Translations under genes and position numbers: made by a program | In this document: positions 33,601 through 39,702 of the stretch, in pieces | Layout of the letters: each line of letters opens with the position of its first letter | How positions within the stretch are numbered: the stretch's first letter is position 1 | Notes under the pieces: generated by a model | Told to the model about the DNA's origin: nothing | Databases searched by the model: none | Seen by the model: only the letters and a program-made list of their open reading frames with translations | Assembly (NCBI GenBank): GCA_041661625.1 | Contig: JBAZUB010000001.1 | Span: forward strand, 620,001-684,000 | Length of the DNA stretch: 64,000 nucleotides | Direction of reading: 5' to 3' | Source of the DNA: Patescibacteria group bacterium | Lineage (GTDB): Bacteria; Patescibacteriota; Patescibacteriia; JAHIZJ01

Positions 33601-33660
33601 ACGCCCCGCACCTGAAACGGTGCGGGGAGGTGACCGGTTCGATCCCGGTAGGGTCCACCA
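33601..33660 (+). pseudogene. 3' half of a split tRNA
   Basis: A CCCCGCACC/GGTGCGGGG hairpin where an anticodon arm would be, variable loop AGGTG, T-arm ACCGG/CCGGT with loop TTCGATC, acceptor strand AGGGTCC, A, CCA. The elongated anticodon-arm hairpin prevents me from naming the isoacceptor. Confidence 0.5.
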
Positions 33661-34620
33661 ATGACCTTTTGGGTAGCGCGTGTTCAACAAATTATAAAAC
33701 GCTCCATGTCGCCAGGTGAACGCCTAAATTACCACTTTGATACCGAGAACAACGGAGAGCTACAGCGCGATCCGGATAAAATTCGTGCGCTGATTAATAG
33801 AGTCAGGGGTACTTTAGTAAGAGGTAGCGTGTTGATGTTTGACGCCGCATATCCTTCACCGGAAAATAAAGAAATCATTGACCGCATAATCACCGACCTT
33901 TATAAAAGATATCGGGGGTTAATTGTGATTGAGGGCGCAAAAACGCCCGAAAGCGTCGAGGTGGAAGAATGGATGGAGTGGCAATATGTTATTGCCCCCA
34001 AATTTAATTCCTACTTCGATATCTTGCTGAAAAAATATGGCGACTTGGGCAATCTACGAGGTAAACGCATTCTCGATGTAGGCTGCGGTAATCTTGCGAC
34101 TGACGATGAGCTAGCAATAATCCGTCGAGGCGTCCATGCGTTAAAAGAAGGCCGGGATCCACGACGGTGGAGTGGGAGCATCGAAGAGGAACTCGCGGGA
34201 GGATTTTCTCAGCTTCCCGATCATCTCATGTGGATTAATTACGAGTCGGGTACGATCTCACGACGATTTGAGCCGTGGTTTTGCCGTCTGCTGTTGGAAT
34301 TGGGTGCTAAACCGGTCGGTATCGATATTGGTAACCTTGAAGGCGAGCAATTCGAACATCATCGTGCTGATCTGGTTAAAGAAAATGCGCTGGCGTTTCT
34401 GCCAGATCATTCGTTTGATGGGGTATTTTCGGACTATCTTTTCAATTCGCCGATGCTAAGAGAGTCGCACTGGCGCAGAGGTGCCTCTGATCCATTGCGG
34501 AGAGATTGCCACCCGCATATCACTGCGCTTAATAATGTGAAGCGTGAATTACCTAGACTCCTGAAGGAGGACGGAATAATCATTAAGTTTGACGAAACAG
34601 CTGATAATGCTGGTTTCTAA
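33661..34620 (+). CDS. SAM-dependent methyltransferase-like protein, 319 aa
   Basis: An N-terminal region of about 100 residues without known motif is followed by a class I methyltransferase core with motif I RILDVGCGN (about 136-144) and KPVGIDIGNLEG (about 219-230). Substrate unknown. The ATG at 33661 directly abuts the CCA end of the tRNA 3' half, and there is no ribosome site; ATG 33706 (MSPGERL) is an alternative start. Plus-strand exception in the left arm. Confidence 0.72.
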   Translation: MTFWVARVQQIIKRSMSPGERLNYHFDTENNGELQRDPDKIRALINRVRGTLVRGSVLMFDAAYPSPENKEIIDRIITDLYKRYRGLIVIEGAKTPESVEVEEWMEWQYVIAPKFNSYFDILLKKYGDLGNLRGKRILDVGCGNLATDDELAIIRRGVHALKEGRDPRRWSGSIEEELAGGFSQLPDHLMWINYESGTISRRFEPWFCRLLLELGAKPVGIDIGNLEGEQFEHHRADLVKENALAFLPDHSFDGVFSDYLFNSPMLRESHWRRGASDPLRRDCHPHITALNNVKRELPRLLKEDGIIIKFDETADNAGF

Positions 34621-34774
34621 AGCATTTATAGGTGATGTGAATTTTCGGACAACCACAAAGACGCCGGCACCACAAACCCACCACCTTGCATCCAAATGTG
34701 TGTAGCCGTCAGATCGATAAACCGGATCGATGCCAGCGCCACAACAGATGCGTGGCAATAATAACAAGGATTTT

Positions 34775-35122
34775 TTATTTTTGGCCGCTTCCAATCTTTT
34801 TCATCACGTCGCGGTTCAGTGCCTCGCGCCAATTTCCCGTGTAGGTTTTGGTGTTCTTAAGCAGCTCGTCGCAGAACGCCGCCACGTCTTCCCCGGTTAT
34901 TTCAAGCGCGTTCTTGCCATCAGCCGATCCGGTTTCAAACAGTCCCAGCAAACCCTCTAGGATAGAGACGGTATCCATGCCCGTGCCGGCAGGATACTTC
35001 CACAGGTACTTTTTTATTTCGCCATAGACGACTTGATAGTCTCTAGGCATGACTTTGGCGCGCGCCTCCATCTCTTTCCATGCCTTTTTATCCCCGATAA
35101 TTTTCTTTAGAAAGTTACCCAT
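34775..35122 (-). CDS. DUF1048 family protein
   Basis: A 115-aa helical protein with the family pattern KKIIGDKKAWKEMEARAK, MPRDYQVVYGEIKKYLW and GEDVAAFCDELL. DUF1048 genes regularly follow a PadR-like regulator, as here, where the two overlap by 8 nt. Function is not established. It may act with the regulator on a small-molecule or envelope stress response. Confidence 0.87.
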   Translation of the reverse strand: MGNFLKKIIGDKKAWKEMEARAKVMPRDYQVVYGEIKKYLWKYPAGTGMDTVSILEGLLGLFETGSADGKNALEITGEDVAAFCDELLKNTKTYTGNWREALNRDVMKKIGSGQK

Positions 35123-35444
35123 TTGATTCCTTCCTTAAGTCATTAATTTTTGAAGACACATGATCCCATTTGGCCCAGAACGTAGCGAGTTCCTTGCGCC
35201 CGGCGCCGTTGAGCGTGTAGAATTTTCGCGGCGGGCCAATGATGGAAGGCTTTTTCTCGATGTTGACGAGATTATATTTTTCGATGCGCAATAGAATAGC
35301 GTAGACCGTACCCTCAACGACATCCGTGAAACCGAGCCGGCGCAGTGACGAAGCGATTTCATAACCATAGGTTTTACCGCGACTGATGATCTCGAGGACG
35401 CAGCCCTCGAGCACACCTTTTAGCATTTCGGTGAGGTTTTCCAA
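35115..35444 (-). CDS. PadR-family transcriptional regulator
   Basis: This 109-aa winged-helix regulator reads ENLTEMLKGVLEGCVLEIISRGKTYGYEI, then the wing VVEGTVYAILLRIEKYNLV and the C-terminal helix of the PadR-s2 type. The start is TTG at 35444, chosen because an AGAAAGGA ribosome site lies 8 nt before it and homologues begin at this point. An inverted repeat 48 nt upstream (35492-35519) is a likely operator, so autoregulation is expected. Confidence 0.88.
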   Translation of the reverse strand: MENLTEMLKGVLEGCVLEIISRGKTYGYEIASSLRRLGFTDVVEGTVYAILLRIEKYNLVNIEKKPSIIGPPRKFYTLNGAGRKELATFWAKWDHVSSKINDLRKESNG

Positions 35445-35491
35445 GATATTGTTCCTTTCTATATTGTTATATGGTATGTAGTTATACACAC

Positions 35492-35519
35492 TACTACTAT
35501 ATAGTATCAAATAGTAGTA
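35492..35519 (-). promoter_or_regulatory. Likely PadR operator
   Basis: Perfect 9-bp inverted repeat TACTACTAT/ATAGTAGTA separated by 10 nt, just upstream of padR; PadR sites are typically such ATACT/AGTAT-type dyads. Confidence 0.6.
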
Positions 35520-35684
35520 AGCTGGTCAATACGATTATTATTCCTTTTTATCCGCTGCAATTTTGGAAATACTTGTAAATAATCAATATTTCATTGACAT
35601 CCCCATTCGTAACGTATAATATTCAGCACGGCATCTTTATACAACGAAGGTAATACAACCCGTAGCGTCATTCCTACCCAGTAG

Positions 35685-36105
35685 TCTTGGGTACAAGGAG
35701 GACAGCGCCATGCCGAGGAAAAAGAAAAACAATTGCTACACGGCCACCTGTCCGACATTAGCAAAGTGCTGTATCTCGAAATGATCGACGCCACTTTTTC
35801 AATGGACGGCGTGCTGGGCGCCTTCGCGTTTACCGTGTCGGTGCCATTGATCTTGATCGGTAATGGCCTGGGTGCCTTGGTGGTACGGTATCTGACCGTG
35901 CGCGGTGTAAAACCGTCAAGAAATTCGCTTACTTAAAAAATGGCGCCATGCATTCGGTTGGTTTGCTGGGCGTCATTATGATATTAGAAAGTTTTGGCCA
36001 TCATATTGACTCGTGGATGCCACCGTTGATAACCCTGTTAATTGTCGGCCTTTTCTTTTTCCTGTCGGCGCGCGAACTGAAAGCCAAGCATGTTAAGTTG
36101 CAGTC
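35685..36105 (+). pseudogene. Truncated, frameshifted DUF475 membrane protein
   Basis: ISKVLYLEMIDATFSMDGVLG followed by AFTVSVPLILIGNGLGALVVRYLTV matches the C-terminal half of the DUF475 family (TerC-like). The frame then shifts near 35910-35930, and KKFAYLKNGAMHSVGLLGVIM continues in the next frame through FLSAREL. The N-terminal two thirds are missing; an upstream in-frame stop lies near 35680. It is a decaying remnant. Confidence 0.75.
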
Positions 36106-36161
36106 AAGCATAGTCATACCTGATTTAACTATCCCGACTGCCTCAGCTGGCGGCTTTTTGG

Positions 36162-36191
36162 TTGACTCAAGATCGGAAAGCATTCTATACT
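36162..36191 (+). promoter_or_regulatory. Promoter of the 299-aa accessory gene
   Basis: TTGACT (36162-36167), 18 nt, TATACT (36186-36191). Confidence 0.65.
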
Positions 36192-36270
36192 CTACGCGAC
36201 AGCGTGCTTGGCGTAACACCGGAGGGAAGCATAAACCGGCCGTTTCAGTTATCGAGAAGGAGGTGCGGCC

Positions 36271-37170
36271 ATGCCCGAGCCCATTGTCATGGATCTTTCA
36301 TCGTTACTACCCTACTTCCGGGGAAGATCGGTTCCGGCCACAGTGGTGGCTGCAGCGTATCAGTTCGTTATCGATCACCCGGACTGGCATCCACTGGTTC
36401 GACAAATCATGGCCGGTGAGGCCGTGCTCAACTCGGATTTGCTAGCACCGCTCCTCGAACAACTGGGACTGGATGAGATCGAAGGGCTGGCGCAGATTCT
36501 TCGGCTGGTTCAAGGATTCAGTGCGGTGGAAGTTATCACCGAACCGCCAGTACGAAAGGTTCGCAGGTCAGCCAGGGAGCATACGGACACCGGCTCTCCA
36601 GCAGACTCGAAACCTGATCGTGGACCACACCGGCCTTACCAACCGAGTCGGAATCTGTCAGCCAAGGTCGACGCCATCTGCCAGGCTAATCACCGCGGCC
36701 AAGAGACACCCAAGCAGACCATGTATCGCATGCTGCAAGATCATCCCGGTATCTTGGCCTTCAATGAAGCCGCCAAGTCTTCACTGACCAAGGCCAACCT
36801 GAAGCCACTATCGGCCTCGGAATTTGGCCAGGTCAAACGCCAGTACGGGCAGAAACCGGCTGGCACTGCCAAGCCTCCGGCATCAGGCTCGCTCAACTGG
36901 AAAGAGAAGCTGCCCATTATCGCCGAAGCCTACGGACAGGAAGACAATCTGAAGAGGTGGGTCGGTGAACTCCTCGTTGAAAGTGCTGGCAACATGAGCT
37001 CCTTCCGGGAGGATATGCAGGAGCGGGCACGTTTTGTGAACCTGGAACTGAGCGCCGATGAAGTGGAGGCCATCGCAGCAGATTGCCGGCGTCGTAATAG
37101 CGGCGCGGCGGAAAGGCACGCCGAACGTCAGACCAGGCCATCCTCCGAACCGGTCGGTATCAGAACCTAG
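36271..37170 (+). CDS. Hypothetical protein, 299 aa (solitary accessory gene)
   Basis: The start ATG follows AGAAGGAGGTGCGGCC, a very strong ribosome site. The N-terminal about 90 residues are helical (LLPYFRGRSVPATVVAAAYQF); the middle (about 95-140) is basic, Ser/Pro/Arg-rich and probably disordered; the C-terminal about 130 residues are again helical (WKEKLPIIAEAYGQEDNLKRW). No signal, no membrane helix, no family recognised. A dedicated promoter and intrinsic terminator frame it. Confidence 0.7.
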   Translation: MPEPIVMDLSSLLPYFRGRSVPATVVAAAYQFVIDHPDWHPLVRQIMAGEAVLNSDLLAPLLEQLGLDEIEGLAQILRLVQGFSAVEVITEPPVRKVRRSAREHTDTGSPADSKPDRGPHRPYQPSRNLSAKVDAICQANHRGQETPKQTMYRMLQDHPGILAFNEAAKSSLTKANLKPLSASEFGQVKRQYGQKPAGTAKPPASGSLNWKEKLPIIAEAYGQEDNLKRWVGELLVESAGNMSSFREDMQERARFVNLELSADEVEAIAADCRRRNSGAAERHAERQTRPSSEPVGIRT

Positions 37171-37173
37171 CAC

Positions 37174-37202
37174 ATCCAGTCATCCATGACTGGATTTTCT
37201 AT
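37174..37202 (+). terminator. Intrinsic terminator
   Basis: Perfect ATCCAGTCAT/ATGACTGGAT stem with 2-nt loop and TTTCTATAT tail. Confidence 0.85.
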
Positions 37203-37215
37203 ATAAATAGGCTAC

Positions 37216-37263
37216 TTGACACAGTATATCATCTAGTATATACTTTAGTTAACTAAAGTATAT
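37216..37263 (+). promoter_or_regulatory. Promoter with overlapping TrpR-type operator
   Basis: TTGACA (37216-37221), 17 nt, TATACT (37239-37244): full consensus. A perfect 26-nt palindrome (37238-37263) covers the -10 box, the start site and the start codon; its core TAGTTAACTA equals the core of the E. coli trp operator (CTAGTTAACTAG). Binding here would block transcription of the repressor gene itself. Confidence 0.8.
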
Positions 37264-37576
37264 GGATAAACGCTTACGCAAAACAATCTGGAATGCGCCC
37301 GCTAACCAAGCCCTGATACTGGCGATTTCTAAACTTAAAAACAAACGTGAAATTCAAAATTACCTACGCGACCTGTTAACCGAGTCCGAAATCAAAGAAT
37401 TTAGCGCTCGCTGGCAAGCCGCCCGAATGCTCGATCGAAACGTTCCGTATACCAAGATAGTTAAAGATACCGGTTTAAGTTCTACCACCGTCGCGCGAGT
37501 ACAACGCTGGCTACAGCACGGTACCAATGGATATCGCTTGATGATCGACCGTCTCAACCGAAAGAAACTATTATGA
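37262..37576 (+). CDS. TrpR/YerC-like repressor
   Basis: This 104-aa protein is an all-helical TrpR-superfamily regulator of the YerC/YecD type. LLTESEIKEFSARWQAARML (about 38-57) is the dimer region and VPYTKIVKDTGLSSTTVARV (about 60-80) the HTH, ending WLQHGTNGYRLMI. The 5' untranslated part would be only about 10 nt, because the start codon lies within the operator palindrome. The stop overlaps the ATG of a His-rich leader peptide (ATGA). Ligand is unknown: TrpR binds tryptophan, while the following leader points to histidine. Confidence 0.85.
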   Translation: MDKRLRKTIWNAPANQALILAISKLKNKREIQNYLRDLLTESEIKEFSARWQAARMLDRNVPYTKIVKDTGLSSTTVARVQRWLQHGTNGYRLMIDRLNRKKLL

Positions 37577-37647
37577 TTTCAAACATTGTTTGTCTGCTCA
37601 ACCATCACCACAATCACCTCTTATGGAAAGGGTCTGGTTGTGGTTAA
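37573..37647 (+). CDS. Leader peptide with His-codon cluster, 24 aa
   Basis: The ATG overlaps the TGA of the repressor gene (ATGA). Codons 11-15 read CAT CAC CAC AAT CAC (HHHNH), followed by one Trp codon, then stop TAA at 37645-37647. Its 3' half lies in the 5' arm of the antiterminator (37625-37646). Codon content, position and structure fit a classic amino-acid attenuator leader. Confidence 0.75.
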   Translation: MISNIVCLLNHHHNHLLWKGSGCG

Positions 37648-37705
37648 ATAGCTCGTCAGCAAACTAACCAACGTCGATCCCTTTCCAGAAGGGATTTTCT
37701 TTTTG
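37625..37705 (+). promoter_or_regulatory. Transcription attenuator
   Basis: The antiterminator pairs GGAAAGGG (37625-37632) with CCCTTTCC (37679-37686), and GTTG-GGTTA (37637-37646) with TAACCAAC (37665-37672). The terminator is ATCCCTT (37677-37683)/AAGGGAT (37689-37695) followed by TTTCTTTTT. The two share CCCTT, so they exclude each other. A ribosome stalled at the His codons (37603-37617) would leave the antiterminator arm free. Confidence 0.78.
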
Positions 37706-37741
37706 GAAGGGTGATTCACATTTTATCAACGGAGGTGGCCA

Positions 37742-37900
37742 GTGTTTTCATTTGTGTGTCATTTCGCATTTTGGTTGCGTAAAGCTCTTTTCAATCGTAA
37801 GTCTCAGGTTCACCCTCCAGCCGGTCAAAGCGCTAACAAGTCTCCCGACACTACCGAACCAGATAGTGAAGGTAGTTGGTACTACTGTAATCCTAGTTAG
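37742..37900 (+). CDS. Small protein downstream of the attenuator, 52 aa
   Basis: GTG start 6 nt after a consensus GGAGG (ACGGAGGTGGCCA-GTG). A hydrophobic N-terminus (VFSFVCHFAFWLRKALF) is followed by a hydrophilic Ser/Pro/Thr-rich tail ending SWYYCNPS. It could be a single-pass membrane or membrane-associated peptide. Too short for family assignment. It is the first gene that the attenuator could control. Confidence 0.6.
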   Translation: MFSFVCHFAFWLRKALFNRKSQVHPPAGQSANKSPDTTEPDSEGSWYYCNPS

Positions 37901-37954
37901 CCGTACCATGCATCCTTGGGTTGTCATTTGACACAACCTTTTAGTTGAATTATT

Positions 37955-38071
37955 ATGTTTTCACGTTCGTTCGGTTGGGTTATTCGGTTCTTATCCAGGC
38001 GCTTTGGCTTTGATGCGCCAGAAGCAATCGGTTCTTGCAAAAGCACCCGCTCAGCACCGAGACGTTGGTGA
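37955..38071 (+). CDS. Possible small basic protein, 38 aa
   Basis: The ATG frame opens MFSRSFGWVIRFLSRRFGF. Its first residues resemble the 52-aa protein (FSF/FSR, then Trp and hydrophobics, then basic residues). No ribosome site. A GGTTGT/ACAACC hairpin (about 37918-37939) lies between the two. Confidence 0.3.
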   Translation: MFSRSFGWVIRFLSRRFGFDAPEAIGSCKSTRSAPRRW

Positions 38072-38221
38072 GGGTACAAGCGTCGCTCTGCGGGACTGAT
38101 CATTTGCCCGTGTTGCATCAAACACGCGACCTCCAAATGATTTGCTCCCGTAGTTCGCCTTGATGCGAATTCCCAAAAAACCAAAAAGAACCGCAACTCG
38201 CGCTACCCGATCGGACTACCC
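38072..38221. other. Region without a supported gene
   Basis: A minus-strand frame (37924-38196) exists but has no ribosome site and no protein character. I see no feature apart from short inverted repeats. Confidence 0.3.
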
Positions 38222-38250
38222 AAGCTCACCCCCGGTGAGCTTTTCTCTTT
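38222..38250 (+). terminator. Intrinsic terminator of the repressor locus
   Basis: AAGCTCACC/GGTGAGCTT stem with CCC loop and TTTTCTCTTT tail. Confidence 0.85.
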
Positions 38251-38254
38251 AATT

Positions 38255-38460
38255 ATTGCCTGTGCATAAACAAATACACACCCCTGTCGTTGGGTGTGTT
38301 TATTTTATACATAAACCTTAATAAACTGTGTATAGCTTTTATATTATCGTGATATTGGCTTAAATTAGTTTAATTTATTTCTTATCAAATGTGGATAAGA
38401 ATTTGTTCCACGTGGAACATTATAAGTACTACGTATTACTATATTGTGTAGGTTATTATT
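38255..38460. other. Candidate replication origin (oriC)
   Basis: This AT-rich stretch has a perfect DnaA box TGTGGATAA (38390-38398; TTATCCACA on the minus strand), TGTGCATAA (38261-38269) and a one-mismatch box TGTGTATAG (38327-38335), then the parS-like palindrome 38404-38419. Housekeeping genes to the left (4-31.6 kb) are nearly all minus, and those to the right (40-48.6 kb) are plus, as expected for co-directional replication from here. An ACACACCC/GGGTGTGT hairpin (38276-38299) is included. dnaA is not in the window. Confidence 0.55.
38404..38419. promoter_or_regulatory. parS site
   Basis: TGTTCCACGTGGAACA, a perfect 16-nt palindrome matching the conserved ParB-binding consensus TGTTNCACGTGNAACA. 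Confidence 0.85.
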
Positions 38461-38690
38461 TACTCGTAATATAGTTCTTTATAATAAACACTAGCCATTA
38501 TTCTAGAGGTTAGCCTGAGTATAATAAAGATAATTAAAAGTGTTAATGGTGCGATCACAAATACACGGTTAATAGCCAATAATGCCAAACAAACAATAAT
38601 TTCTATTATATCAGAGCCTAACCAGCCAAATAGAAATTTTTTATCACGTTTTTTCTCGCGGTATTCTTTGAACATCCGCCAAATCCACAT
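38460..38690 (-). CDS. Small membrane protein, 76 aa
   Basis: The start MWIWRMFKEYREKK at 38690 follows GGGAGATATC. A charged N-terminal helix is followed by two membrane helices (about 26-40 and 46-60) and ends VYYKELYYE. Function unknown. It is 29 nt downstream of the amber-interrupted membrane gene and is probably in the same transcript. Confidence 0.6.
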   Translation of the reverse strand: MWIWRMFKEYREKKRDKKFLFGWLGSDIIEIIVCLALLAINRVFVIAPLTLLIIFIILRLTSRIMASVYYKELYYE

Positions 38691-38719
38691 GATATCTCCC
38701 ATACGATATAATATGTATC

Positions 38720-38995
38720 CTATAAAAAGCTAATAATCAACAGTTTTGTTGCATAAACTATATAAAACATCATAAACAAAATATACGTATGGAGAATTAC
38801 GTCGATCTCTCTTTTCAAGGGAAATCGTTTTACGGTAGGCGAGTAATCAATCCAATAATCGACCAAATTCAAATATACGAATAAAAACGCAATAAATTGC
38901 TAGGTGTAATGTAAATCGCCCCACCATTGAAAGCCAATACCAAGAACTACACCAATCATGACATCGATGAATTTGATACTAAAGTCTTTTAACAT
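38720..38995 (-). pseudogene. Membrane protein gene interrupted by an in-frame amber codon
   Basis: ATG at 38995-38993, 31 codons (start MLKDFSIKFIDVMIGVVLG), TAG at 38902-38900, then 59 more codons in the same frame (QFIAFLFVYLNLVDYWIDYS ... IVYATKLL) to TAG at 38722-38720. Both parts are hydrophobic and read as one three- or four-helix membrane protein of 90 residues. Either a nonsense mutation or programmed readthrough. Confidence 0.6.
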
Positions 38996-39026
38996 ATTTG
39001 TTTTATATTAGCTATATTTTCCTTGA

Positions 39027-39069
39027 TGGACCACGGGGGATTTGAACTCCCGACCTCTGAAACCCGACC
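39027..39069 (-). pseudogene. 3' fragment of a tRNA
   Basis: On the minus strand a variable loop, GGGAG-TTCAAAT-CCCCC T-arm and GTGGTCCA end, preceded by the GC-rich CAGGCGCGGCGG. No 5' part that pairs was found nearby. Confidence 0.5.
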
Positions 39070-39120
39070 GCCGCGCCTGTATTTTGTATTATCAAGCATA
39101 ATTGTGGACCTGCGGGGAAT

Positions 39121-39161
39121 CGACCAGTCATTCGACTGGTCGTCCGGTCTTATGACCGGAC
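39121..39161 (-). repeat. Two hairpins inserted in a tRNA T-loop
   Basis: GTCCGGTC-ATAA-GACCGGAC and GACCAGTC-GAAT-GACTGGTC, each a perfect 8-bp stem with a 4-nt loop, side by side inside the T-loop of the split CAU tRNA. Confidence 0.75.
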
Positions 39162-39213
39162 AAACCCCTATCTCACCCTAATGACGGGTTTGCCCCGCCT
39201 GCTTGCCTGTGCT

Positions 39214-39289
39214 TGGTGGAGATGGGGGGACTCGAACCCCCTACCTCAGCAATGCGAATGCTGCGCTCTACCAGATGAGCTACATCCCC
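39214..39289 (-). tRNA. tRNA-Ala (anticodon CGC), nested
   Basis: Acceptor GGGGATG/CATCTCC, D-stem GCTC/GAGC, anticodon stem CAGCA/TGCTG with loop TTCGCAT, T-stem GGGGG/CCCCC, CCA encoded. It is enclosed by complementary arms (CCCGCCTGTGCTTG before, CAAGCACAGGC and GGCGGG after; the right arm starts in the CCA) and by the halves of the CAU tRNA. Confidence 0.93.
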
Positions 39290-39407
39290 AGCAAGCACAG
39301 GCGGGCAGGTCTACCAGATGAGCTACAGGCCCATCATGGCGCCTGACAATGCTCAATATTACCAATTAAATTTATACTCCGGCAGGCGGGTTCGAATGCG
39401 GCGCTCT

Positions 39408-39498
39408 TCCGGGGCAGCGCCTGCTCCTGCGCACGCTCGGAATAGTCGACGCTCCCCAGCACCATGCGCTTCGCTTAGGTACTGGGTCGCTTCTGCCC
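39408..39498 (-). ncRNA. Structured tRNA-associated element, copy E2
   Basis: Minus strand: GGGCAG ... CTGCCC outer arms; CCCAGTACC pairing with GGTGCTGGG; internal AAGCGAAGCGC; GGGAGCG; ends GCGCTGCCCCGGA. It shares this core with E1 (55836-55923) next to tRNA-Glu, with compensatory G-U/A-U changes in the CCCAGTACC stem. Confidence 0.55.
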
Positions 39499-39558
39499 GT
39501 CCCGTATGACGGTACCCAACTAATCTAATAGCCCATAAATGTTTCACTAAACGCTTAG

Positions 39559-39574
39559 CGTTCCACGTGGAACA
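39559..39574. promoter_or_regulatory. Second parS-like site
   Basis: CGTTCCACGTGGAACA: one mismatch to the parS consensus at its first base, 14-nt perfect palindrome, 1.15 kb from the first site. Confidence 0.7.
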
Positions 39575-39627
39575 AAACCTAACAAACTAATTCTTACAAA
39601 TTACTTTTCAGCTGATTATCTAATGTG

Positions 39628-39702
39628 TGGTGCCCTCAGAGGGAATTGAACCCCCATCTCACCCTTAGGACGGGTTTGCTCTATCCGTTGAGCTATGAAG
39701 GC
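39628..39702 (-). tRNA. tRNA-Arg (anticodon CCU)
   Basis: Acceptor GCCTTCA/TGAGGGC, D-stem GCTC/GAGC, anticodon loop GTCCTAA (CCT), T-loop TTCAATT, CCA encoded. Its anticodon arm is nearly identical to that of the split CAU tRNA. Two tRNA 5' halves precede it. Confidence 0.9.

Larger units (their letters stand above)
39105..39332 (-). tRNA. Split tRNA (anticodon CAU) interrupted by tRNA-Ala and by two hairpins
   Basis: On the minus strand the 5' half is GGGCCTG-TA-GCTC-ATCTGGTA-GA (39332-39310), cut in the 3' side of the D-stem. It resumes at GC-A-AACCC with loop GTCATTA (anticodon CAT) at about 39193-39175, then AGATAGGGGTT. The T-loop is interrupted by two perfect 8-bp hairpins (about 39160-39121) before CGATTCCCC and the acceptor strand CAGGTCC, which pairs with GGGCCTG at all 7 positions (one G-U). 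No complete CCA. Either a fossil or a gene whose inserts are processed out. Confidence 0.5.

Noticed and set aside
33335..33661. Minus-strand 108-codon frame across the tRNA-Ala locus
   Set aside because: It is the antisense of tRNA sequence and gives the familiar artefact peptide (GIEPTTSS type). No ribosome site.
34549..34832. Two short minus-strand frames downstream of DUF1048, one with CYYCH
   Set aside because: No ribosome site; the Cys/His pattern is isolated and overlaps the end of the DUF1048 and methyltransferase genes.
37924..38196. Minus-strand 90-codon frame opposite the small ORFs after the attenuator
   Set aside because: No ribosome site, atypical composition, and it runs through a hairpin region.
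38276..38299. ACACACCC/GGGTGTGT hairpin as an independent terminator
   Set aside because: A strong terminator lies just upstream (38222-38250) and the hairpin sits within the candidate origin; its role is left open.
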